From an uncultured Methylococcaceae bacterium (lineage in GTDB: Bacteria > Pseudomonadota > Gammaproteobacteria > Methylococcales > Methylococcaceae): a stretch of 7,564 nt of DNA. A model generated the notes under the pieces. The model did no database searches. It saw nothing but the letters and a program-made list of their open reading frames with translations, and had not been told where the DNA came from. This document shows positions 1 to 6,600 of this stretch, in pieces. Made by a program: the position numbers and the translations under genes. The DNA lies in contig CAIVXW010000415.1 of the NCBI GenBank assembly GCA_903910005.1, forward strand, positions 1-7,564. The letters are read 5' to 3'. Position 1 is the first letter of the stretch. Each line of letters opens with the position of its first letter.

Positions 1-246
1 CTACGACACGCGGTGCCAACGCTCACCCTGGAGAGTGCCGTTGCCAAGGCCTACAAGCCAGATAGCGTTTTGTGTTAGGTTGGTGGCCGAAACCGGTTTT
101 CAAGCCGTCATGCCTGACTTCAGCCCACTGGCGCACGAATCCGGCGACGCGCTGGCCAAGGTCATGGGCACGCACCAAGAACCCGAGTTACCCTTAGCTC
201 TCTCGCAAAAAACCTCGTCAAACCGGAGACGGTAGTTACCGTAAAT
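1..246. other. Left-edge segment with no assignable gene
   Basis: A plus-strand frame is open from the window edge (base 2) to a TAG at 233-235. Its middle part, roughly bases 85-185, has mostly G or C at third codon positions, as real coding sequence here does, and reads as a plausible peptide (AETGFQAVMPDFSPLAHESG). A second plus-strand frame is open from base 1 to a TAG at 76-78 and also looks coding-like. The two could be pieces of one gene split by a frameshift. There is no start codon context, ribosome site or family that I recognise. If real, it converges on the HEPN-like gene ending at 247. It could be the tail of a gene outside the window, a decayed fragment, or chance. Confidence 0.25.
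207..231 (-). terminator. Weak candidate terminator after the HEPN-like gene pair
   Basis: In the minus-strand transcript, a CGTC / GACG stem of only 4 bp with an 8-nt loop is followed three bases later by six U. It lies 16-40 bases past the stop codon of the last gene of the cluster, which is the right place for a terminator. The stem is too short to be convincing. The neighbouring near-palindrome CGGTAGTTACCG (230-241) does not extend it. Confidence 0.2.
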
Positions 247-981
247 TTAATTGGCGAGATACCGTTTGACCAAATCCTGCATGGCGTAAATCACCATGAT
301 GGCCTGATCACGACTGATGGCCTGGATGTTGTTGTTTCTGGTATTAATGGCAGTGACACGATAATTTCTTATTATATTTTTAACGTTTTGCATGGCAGGG
401 GATATGTACCTGTCAGGAAGTTGATTATCCACCCGATTCAGCAACGCATTGTCCGTAATCGACCAGGTCGGTTCAAAAGCAATTTCTTTCTCCAGCAATA
501 TCTCTTTCAGGCAGCACTCCATAACTTTTCCACATAAGGAAATCACCGAATTAAAGCACTCATTATCAAACCCGACCCATATCTCCTTCAGGCTTGCCAG
601 GAAGTCTTCACGATAGGGCAGCGAAGCAATTTTTTTATGGCTGGTGCATTCTTCAATCAAAGCGGTAACCGCTTCAGATACCTCAGATTTCGGCCCTCCT
701 GTCATGTCAGCAACAGTCCGGCGCAGTTCTGGCTCTGCCTGGGCCAGTTTTCGGCCTTTTGCGGTAAGACGATAGCCTATCCACATACCATCCCGCCGCC
801 CAAATACCGGAACAGGGTCGGCTATTATCTGATATAAGGCCAGTCGTTCGAGATAGGCAGTAACCATCGCGGTACCAGCCTCACGTAAAACTGGGTGAGT
901 ACTTGGATCAACGGTTTCATCAGGCGGTGACTCAAACCCGTGTTCAACAATCGCCCTTATTACATCAAAATCGAACGGCAT
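247..981 (-). CDS. wHTH-HEPN/DUF4145-like protein, motif-degenerate paralogue
   Basis: This 244-residue protein is the downstream member of a tandem paralogous pair. Residues ~1-80 are the best-conserved part between the copies (about 55% identical by eye) and end in WIGYRLTAKGRKLAQ, which resembles the wing of a winged-helix fold; DNA binding is inferred. Residues ~125-240 look like the helical HEPN/DUF4145 type, with a helix of pattern FNSVISLCGKVMECCLKEIL and a C-terminal helix rich in hydrophobics. Where the paralogue has R-N-A-A-I-H, this copy has R208-V-T-A-I-N213, so the catalytic His of the HEPN RX4H motif is replaced by Asn and RNase activity is doubtful. The ATG at 981 is preferred to the GTG at 987, because GAGGAA lies 6 nt before the ATG but directly against the GTG. 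A 28-bp gap to the upstream paralogue implies cotranscription. It could be a non-catalytic partner, regulator or antitoxin of that paralogue. The gene is AT-rich relative to recC. Confidence 0.75.
   Translation of the reverse strand: MPFDFDVIRAIVEHGFESPPDETVDPSTHPVLREAGTAMVTAYLERLALYQIIADPVPVFGRRDGMWIGYRLTAKGRKLAQAEPELRRTVADMTGGPKSEVSEAVTALIEECTSHKKIASLPYREDFLASLKEIWVGFDNECFNSVISLCGKVMECCLKEILLEKEIAFEPTWSITDNALLNRVDNQLPDRYISPAMQNVKNIIRNYRVTAINTRNNNIQAISRDQAIMVIYAMQDLVKRYLAN
767..785 (-). repeat. 19-bp exact repeat, copy in downstream paralogue
   Basis: Nineteen bases here are identical to 1521-1539. They encode the conserved WIGYRL segment of the two paralogues. Together with the near-identical stretch around the AGTAMVT codons, this shows a tandem duplication in which the N-terminal domain has been held nearly constant. 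Confidence 0.7.
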
Positions 982-987
982 GTTCAC

Positions 988-993
988 TTCCTC
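988..993 (-). promoter_or_regulatory. Ribosome binding site deciding the ATG start at 981
   Basis: On the minus strand GAGGAA sits 6 nt before the ATG at 981. The in-frame GTG at 987 abuts this element and would leave no usable spacing, so the ATG is the better start. Confidence 0.7.
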
Positions 994-1009
994 GCTAAAG
1001 TATTACTAA

Positions 1010-1738
1010 TTAAAGGTGTAAAAGACAGCTATTTACCAGTTCACGCATGGCATGAATGACAAGTATAGCCTCATCCCGCGACGGAACGGGAATGGCATCC
1101 TCGTGAACATGGATGGCAGCATTGCGATAAACATTGATGATATTCGAATTATTGTTGAAATTACTGCCTATTATATTGGGTGGTACATAAGGATTAACCT
1201 GCTGCAACAAACCACCTGCCATCGAGTAATTGTCGAATGCGAGATTATTTTGCATCAAAATTCTTCTCAAACAGATTTCGAGTATTTTTCCGCATAACGC
1301 AATGGCCGCATTGAAGCAGCCATTTTCAAAACAGATACTGATTTCCCTGAGGGTGACCAGAAAACTGTCACCATAGGGTGCCTCACTGATTTTTTTCCGG
1401 TTTTCTTCAATCAGGTTGGCAACTGCGCTGGAAACTTCAAACCGGTTATTTTGCAGCAATTTTCCAAGCACCTTAAACAGAGCCCTGTCTGATTTGGCCA
1501 GTTCCCGTCCCTGGTCGGTCAGACGATAGCCTATCCACAACCCGCCCTGAGTCCCGAAAATCGGTGTTGGTTCTTTTACAATTTGCAGGTGATGCAGTTC
1601 TGACAGGTAACTCGTAACCATCGCTGTACCGGCTGCACGTAAAACCGGATTCTGGCCGGGATCTACCGTTGTTTCAGGCGCGAACTGTACTCCGAATTCA
1701 ATGATGGCCTTGACGATGTCAAAATCAAGATTGGGCAT
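1010..1738 (-). CDS. wHTH-HEPN/DUF4145-like protein with intact RX4H motif
   Basis: This 242-residue protein is the upstream member of the tandem pair. Residues ~1-82 form the shared winged-helix-like segment, with the block NPVLRAAGTAMVTSYL and the wing-like WIGYRLTDQGRELAK. Residues ~120-240 resemble HEPN/DUF4145 domains: a helix of pattern CFNAAIALCGKILEICLRRIL, then R205-N-A-A-I-H210 (with another His at 212), then a helix containing SRDEAILVIHAMRELV. R-X4-H is the catalytic signature of HEPN ribonucleases such as toxins and abortive-infection proteins, so metal-independent RNA cleavage is plausible. The family assignment rests on motif and helix pattern only. A good AAGGAG lies 5 nt before the ATG. 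The gene follows the ATPase-PIN pair after 75 bp and is followed 28 bp later by a paralogue that lacks the His. A role in defence, perhaps with the N-terminal domain binding nucleic acid, is inferred. Confidence 0.8.
   Translation of the reverse strand: MPNLDFDIVKAIIEFGVQFAPETTVDPGQNPVLRAAGTAMVTSYLSELHHLQIVKEPTPIFGTQGGLWIGYRLTDQGRELAKSDRALFKVLGKLLQNNRFEVSSAVANLIEENRKKISEAPYGDSFLVTLREISICFENGCFNAAIALCGKILEICLRRILMQNNLAFDNYSMAGGLLQQVNPYVPPNIIGSNFNNNSNIINVYRNAAIHVHEDAIPVPSRDEAILVIHAMRELVNSCLLHL
1521..1539 (-). repeat. 19-bp exact repeat, copy in upstream paralogue
   Basis: Partner of 767-785. The two copies are about 750 bp apart in direct orientation. Unequal recombination between them would fuse the two genes into one with the C-terminal domain of the downstream copy. 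Confidence 0.7.
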
Positions 1739-1743
1739 AACGG

Positions 1744-1749
1744 CTCCTT
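1744..1749 (-). promoter_or_regulatory. Ribosome binding site for the RX4H HEPN-like gene
   Basis: On the minus strand AAGGAG lies 5 nt before the ATG at 1738. It is the best Shine-Dalgarno match in the window and supports both the chosen start and independent translation of the HEPN-like gene. Confidence 0.75.
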
Positions 1750-1762
1750 GGGGGAATAAATC

Positions 1763-1803
1763 GGGGGGGGCAAAAGTATAGTCCTGGCAGGTTCAAAGTG
1801 CTA
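1763..1803 (-). promoter_or_regulatory. Possible promoter with C8 tract ahead of the HEPN-like pair
   Basis: On the minus strand a good -10 element, TATACT (1780-1775), lies in the 75-bp gap between the PIN-like gene and the HEPN-like gene. The hexamer 17 bp upstream (TAGCAC, 1803-1798) is a poor -35, so the promoter may need an activator or may not exist. Four bases after the -10 comes a run of eight C (1770-1763), which would include the expected start of transcription. Slippage there could alter promoter output. The six-base palindrome TACGTA (1802-1807) overlaps the -35 position. Confidence 0.3.
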
Positions 1804-1813
1804 CGTACAATTA

Positions 1814-2326
1814 TCATCGTCCCCGCCTCCTTCTCGGAACGGCAACCGGTGCAACCGGTTCATGGGCTTTCAACTGTTGATCGCCGGTCAGGATTTCCGT
1901 GGCGAAGCCCATACGGCTATAGAGTTCGGCTACATCCTTAATCGTGGCATCGCCGAAGGAAATCTGTTGGGTGGCCAATAGTGGCCAGGAATCGGCCAGT
2001 TTTTTCAGACTCTCCGGGAGCCAGAGCGCAGATTGTTCAGAAAAGGCAGCCCAGGGTGTTTCTCGGTCAGCACTTTTTCGCAATAAATCCGCTAAAGCAT
2101 CCGCTAATACTTTGCGACTGTGGGATGCTTGAGCGATATGGTTACCGGTTTCAATGAGGGTCGCCAGTGGCAACACAAAAAGAGCCCTTTCCTGAAAGCC
2201 TGCCTCAATTCTCATGGCTACTCGCTCCTTGTCCCAGCGGTTTTCAGTAGAGCCACATACCTCCATTCCCGGTATTCCCAACCAGACACACAGAATGCTG
2301 GTATCGAAAATAATAACGTGCCTCAT
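1814..2326 (-). CDS. PIN-like nuclease partner of the ATPase
   Basis: This 170-residue protein has the acidic layout of a PIN domain. D8 is in the first strand (HVIIFDTSIL), E59 in LPLATLIETGNHIA, D126 in SFGDATIKDVAELY and D149 in EILTGDQQL. These four residues could coordinate the metal ions used for RNA (or DNA) cleavage. The C-terminus ends in RRRRGR, a basic tail that could contact nucleic acid. The chosen ATG at 2326 overlaps the stop of the upstream ATPase as ATGA and has GGGAGG 7 nt upstream. An ATG 14 codons earlier would extend into the ATPase gene and begin before the natural first strand. The overlap implies translational coupling and probably a physical complex, with the ATPase controlling the nuclease. 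The fold call rests on motif pattern alone. There is no small antitoxin gene of the VapB type beside it, so a simple VapBC pair is unlikely. Confidence 0.75.
   Translation of the reverse strand: MRHVIIFDTSILCVWLGIPGMEVCGSTENRWDKERVAMRIEAGFQERALFVLPLATLIETGNHIAQASHSRKVLADALADLLRKSADRETPWAAFSEQSALWLPESLKKLADSWPLLATQQISFGDATIKDVAELYSRMGFATEILTGDQQLKAHEPVAPVAVPRRRRGR
2323..2326 (-). promoter_or_regulatory. ATGA stop-start overlap coupling ATPase and PIN-like genes
   Basis: The TGA of the ATPase (2325-2323) and the ATG of the PIN-like gene (2326-2324) share two bases. The ribosome site GGGAGG (2339-2334) lies inside the end of the ATPase gene. This arrangement usually means coupled translation and a fixed protein ratio. 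Confidence 0.85.
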
Positions 2327-3576
2327 GGCGTAGCCTCCCGCTTCAACGCCTCTTCGAGCCATCCCCACTCGGAGAGTCTTCCCAGCGTTCCGCTCGCAAT
2401 CAGTTTAGGCAAAGCGTCAATTTGCTCCAGCAAGGTCAGTTTGCTGAAACCGGTGGTATCTTCGCGATGAGCAACCGTGATAAATGGCACCATGCCGATT
2501 CCAGCAGCATCCAACAGGGCAGGATTGTGAGTAGTGACCAGAACATCAATGTTCCGTTCTTTTCCCAGTGCCTTGAGCATATCCACCAAAAAATGCGCCC
2601 GTGAAGGATGTAACCCGTTATCCACTTCCTCGATTATCAGCAGACTTCCAGGTTCGCGGGTCAACAGGGCGGCGACAATTGCCAGATAACGCAGCGTACC
2701 ATCAGACATGCCACGAGCATCCACCTCATGCGTCGGCTGATTTTCCCAGCCTTCCTCGCAGTAGAGCATGGCATCGGTTTTGAACTTGCCTACAGGCTCA
2801 GTCCAGACACGTTTGATGTCACGCTCTGGCAGATATTTGAGGTAATGAGTCAGCGTGTTTTCGACGTGTATTTTTCTCTCTTGCTCCAGGCCAGCCAGCA
2901 CTCCCGCGATATTCGACCCATCCGCCAGCAGTTTTTCAGAGAGTGGGGTGTAATTGCGCATGTGACCGGGAATGGGGTCGAAGACGAAAATTTTTTGTAA
3001 TTGGGATAGTATCTGTTTCGCCCCTTCCAGAATGTCTTTTTTTACATTCAGGGTTTCGACCTGACCAAGAATGGCATAGGCACGGTTCAGGTCATGTCTT
3101 TTACCCAAACCCTGGCTTCCGGTTGCAAAGTAGGTGGGTATTTCAGGGGAGTTGGACGCCTCCTGTCTGGTCTGGAACAATAGTATTTCAACGGGATGTT
3201 CCGCCTGGGGATCATCTGTTACCAGGGTCAGTTTTTCCGCAAACACTTCAGCCTTCGTGCCGTTCACCAAAACGGTCAACTCATAGTGATAATCCCCTGT
3301 TTGGTTGTCACTCCCTATCGTGATGGACAGTTGAAATTTTTTTTCCGGTTTACGGCAAATCCATTCTACCCCCCCACGTAATGCAGGAAGATGTATGTCT
3401 CCGGCTATGGCGGGAAAAATTGCAATTCCCTGGCTAATACGGTTGAGGAAAAGAAAAGCATCCAGACAATTTGATTTGCCACTCGCATTGCTGCCAATCA
3501 AAACGGTGAGGGGGTCAATATAAAGAGTCGCTTTTTCAAAGCTCTTCCAGTTAGTTAAGTGGAGTTCCTTTATCAT
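2323..3576 (-). CDS. AAA_21-type SMC/ABC-like ATPase
   Basis: This 417-residue protein belongs to the RecF/SMC/OLD-like group of ABC ATPases. The N-terminus MIKELHLTNWKSF is the typical first strand of the family. Walker A is GSNASGKS at 28-35. An ABC-signature-like MSDGTLRYLA starts at 290. Walker B is LLIIEEVDNGLHP with E316 and E317, where E317 is the likely catalytic Glu. The H-loop is TTHNP with H350. There is no long coiled-coil insertion and no Toprim domain, so it is shorter than OLD proteins and needs a partner for nuclease activity. That partner is probably the PIN-like protein encoded immediately after it with an ATGA overlap. I chose the ATG at 3576 because the family starts there; no good ribosome site precedes it. 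An ATG at 3606 and a TTG at 3663 are in frame, but they add 10 or 29 unstructured residues. The gene starts about 100 bp after recC. ATP-dependent sensing in phage defence is a reasonable inference, unproven here. Confidence 0.9.
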   Translation of the reverse strand: MIKELHLTNWKSFEKATLYIDPLTVLIGSNASGKSNCLDAFLFLNRISQGIAIFPAIAGDIHLPALRGGVEWICRKPEKKFQLSITIGSDNQTGDYHYELTVLVNGTKAEVFAEKLTLVTDDPQAEHPVEILLFQTRQEASNSPEIPTYFATGSQGLGKRHDLNRAYAILGQVETLNVKKDILEGAKQILSQLQKIFVFDPIPGHMRNYTPLSEKLLADGSNIAGVLAGLEQERKIHVENTLTHYLKYLPERDIKRVWTEPVGKFKTDAMLYCEEGWENQPTHEVDARGMSDGTLRYLAIVAALLTREPGSLLIIEEVDNGLHPSRAHFLVDMLKALGKERNIDVLVTTHNPALLDAAGIGMVPFITVAHREDTTGFSKLTLLEQIDALPKLIASGTLGRLSEWGWLEEALKREATP

Positions 3577-3677
3577 GGTTAGCTTAGACAGGTTATCGGG
3601 TGCCATCGCACAGTATTGCGGTTGATCCGGGCATTCGCCACGGGCAATCGGGGCTGGTAGCAAGAGGGTATCTGTTG

Positions 3678-6600
3678 TTATATGGTCTCCAGTACCCTGG
3701 CTACCTGAAGCAGGGGCTGATAAAGCTGCTCAACCCAGTATTCAAACCCCTGTCCCTGAACCCTGGCCGTCAGTAAATCGTCTGCGGTGGGATAGGCCCG
3801 TTGCAGATAGGCATCAGTATCCACTTCGCCGGACTGGTATCCCTCTTCGTAGGCGTTACGGGCCTTATCGTCCTTATCCTTCTCTGCCGTGAGCCACGCA
3901 AACGCGGTTTTACGTGCTACCGGCAAGGGTTCCTGCTGACCGACGTACCAGGCGGTTACCCAATCATGCAGGCAGTTCAGGGCCATTGCGGTATCTGCCA
4001 GCGGTTCCAGTACGATGATGCGGTCTTCTCCCACCAGATACGATGTCAGCGTTCGTCCTGCCGCGTGGGCCACGACATGCTGTACCCATAGCCGAATCAG
4101 GTAGTGGTGTTTGATCTTTCCGGCTTTATCCAACACCGCACTGGGCCGGGTGGTAATCACGGCGCAATGGCTGGTATCGCTCTTGTGGATTCGCACATCC
4201 GTCAGCCAGTCTTGCAGCACGATGGTATCCCCGTTGGGCAGTTTGCACGGGATGGCGTCTAATGCCACAGGTTGCTCCTGCGGTTCACCCCAGCTCTGCA
4301 ACAGGGTTTTGAACTGCTCTACCACCTGTTCAGCCTTTTGCCGGAAGTTTTGCTGCATGAGTGTGCCAAAACTGCCCAGCGGCAGTTCGCCTTGCAAGCT
4401 CTGCTTCCTGAGAAAATCCTCAAACTCGCTGCGCTGCGAATTGTCCGGTTTCAGTTCACGCAGTTTCATGCGGATGAATTCGCTACCCAGTTGATGCGAC
4501 TCCAGAAAATCAAGCGCAAAGCGTTCGTTGTCTTCCGCCATATCGCTACCGTCCTCGAAAAATACTCCGAGGTGCTGGTTGAAAAAATACCGTACCGGCT
4601 TGTCGACAAAGGCTTGCAGGGCGTTCAGGGTCAGGGTGTCTGGCGGTGTCCATGCACCGAGTGCCTGTTCCGGGGCTGGCGCGGACGGGGTAGCGGTCAG
4701 CCATTCACGGGCATAGGAAAAGAGTCTTTTATCACCGCTGCTGAAATAGGCCGGGCTGAAGGGTTGCAGGGGATGAGGGATCGTCAGGTGGGTGAGCAGT
4801 TCAGACTCGCCCGATTCCAGCATCCAGCCCGCTTCGAGGTAGTCACGCAACTGCTGTATCAGCACGGAGGGCGGAAGTTGGGAATCGTCACGGATACTGC
4901 GCCCGACCCAACTGATATAAAGCCGCTCCCGCGCCGACAGCAGGGCCTCAAGGAACATGTAGCGGTCATCGTCACGGCGGGCACGGTCGCCGGGGCGATA
5001 GGCACCGGGACGGCTCATCAGGTCGAAACTGCGCTCCGGCTGACTGCGCGGAAACTGGCCGTCATTCATGCCGAGCAGACAAATGACCCGGAACGGAATT
5101 GAGCGCATGGGCATGAGGGTGCAGAAGTTGACCCGTCCGGCCAGGAAACGCTGGGTCAGTTGCGGCTGGTCGATGCTGCCCAGCCAGGCTTCACGCAATA
5201 CCTGCACCGGAATGGCTTCGATAAGCCCCGCCGCCTCGCACTGTTGCAGCCATTGATCGAGTGCCTGATGCAGCCGCTCCAGGCTCTGGCGTTCGCTGGC
5301 ATCGGTTACGCTGAAGAAATCGGCCAGCAGTGCCCGCAGACGTTCACCCCACACTTCGGGTGCTGCCGGTTCAGCCAAAGTCTTGCGGTAGCGTTGCAAT
5401 TGTTCCAGCAGCAGACACAAGGGTCCCAGCCGTTCGCTTTCAATGCCCCGGATGTGGGGATAGGGCGCAATCCGTTCGTCATACACCGCACCATCGCCCG
5501 TGCTGTAACCCAGCAGCAGGCGATCCAGCCCGAATTGCCAGGTGTTCTGCGGCAAATCAACCTCGCTCAACAGGGTCTTGCGATGGTCACCATCCAGCCC
5601 CCAGCGAATACCTGATTCCTGAATCCAGCGTCGTAGCAAGGGCAGGTCGCCAACCTCCAGCCCCAGACGCTGACGGATGGCGGCCAGGTCAAGCAGCTTC
5701 AGCACTTCGGTCGCGGTCAGGCGGGCTTCGGGCAGATCAAGCAGATATTCCAGAGCGACATGAATCGGGTTGTGCCCGCGCTCACGCCGATCCGCCAGGC
5801 TGTAGGGAATCTGGCGTTTGTCGCCACTGGCATGTTGGCCGAAGACCGCTTCGATATGCGGGGCATAGCGGTCAATGTCCGGCACCATCACCACCACATC
5901 TTTAGGCTCGCAACGGCGGGTGCCGACCGTCGGCTGGTCGAACAGACCGAGCAACTGATCGTGCAGAATCTCCACTTCCCGCTGCGGGCTGTGGGCCAGA
6001 TGGAAGACGATGGAATCATCCTGCGCCGCAATCGTGCCGCGTTGCTCCGGCGTGGTCGGCAGCGGGTCAAGATTGAGGATGGCGTTTTGCACCTGCTGCA
6101 ACAGCCCGGCTGATTCGGCAGGTGCGGGCACATAATGGTCGATGACCTTGAACCGGTCGCGGTAGGCTTCGGGTTGATCCCACTCATCCAGCAAGCGCAC
6201 GAAGTCCCGCCCCTGTTTGCCCCAGGCCGCCAGCAGCGGATTACCGTGCAGGTGTAAATTTTCGCTGGAAAAATTCACGGGAAACGTCGCCTTTCGAGCC
6301 TGGCGACGGGCTTCATGCGCCAGTAATTCCTTGCCCTCAATGAGGTCGGCCCAGTAATGCTGACAGGGATTCTGTACGAAGAACAACACCTGACTGACGG
6401 TCCCCAGCATCGTGATGGCGCGGAGTGTCTCCCGGGGCAGGGATGAGATGCCGAAGACAATCAGACGCGCTGGAACCCGGCCGGATGCGGTCAATTCGGC
6501 CGGTTCCGTCCCGGCGAGCGTGGCAATCAGCCGCTCATTCAGAAACACCCGGCTGGATTGCCAGGCCGATTCAGGCAAGTCCGCGAACAAGGCACGCCAC

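Noticed and set aside
217..270. Inverted GTCAAAC / GTTTGAC at 217-223 and 264-270 as an attachment site or operator
   Set aside because: Only seven bases match, the right arm lies inside a coding region, and nothing else supports a site.
2327..2368. 14-residue N-terminal extension of the PIN-like protein
   Set aside because: The ATG at 2326 has a good GGGAGG at 7 nt, forms an ATGA overlap and starts directly at the first PIN strand.
3577..3663. ATPase start at the TTG (3663) or the ATG at 3606
   Set aside because: The added residues precede the conserved first strand MIKELHLTNW and have no ribosome site either.
4675..4682. GCTGGCGC on the plus strand, a Chi-like octamer
   Set aside because: One octamer in a GC-rich gene is expected by chance. 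I saw no exact GCTGGTGG on either strand.
4272..5102. 276-residue plus-strand ORF opposite recC, and other plus-strand ORFs at 5160-5615, 5330-5905, 5760-6113 and 6558-6986
   Set aside because: They are antisense to intact recC, arise from its GC-rich codon pattern, and show no recognisable domain, ribosome site or start context.
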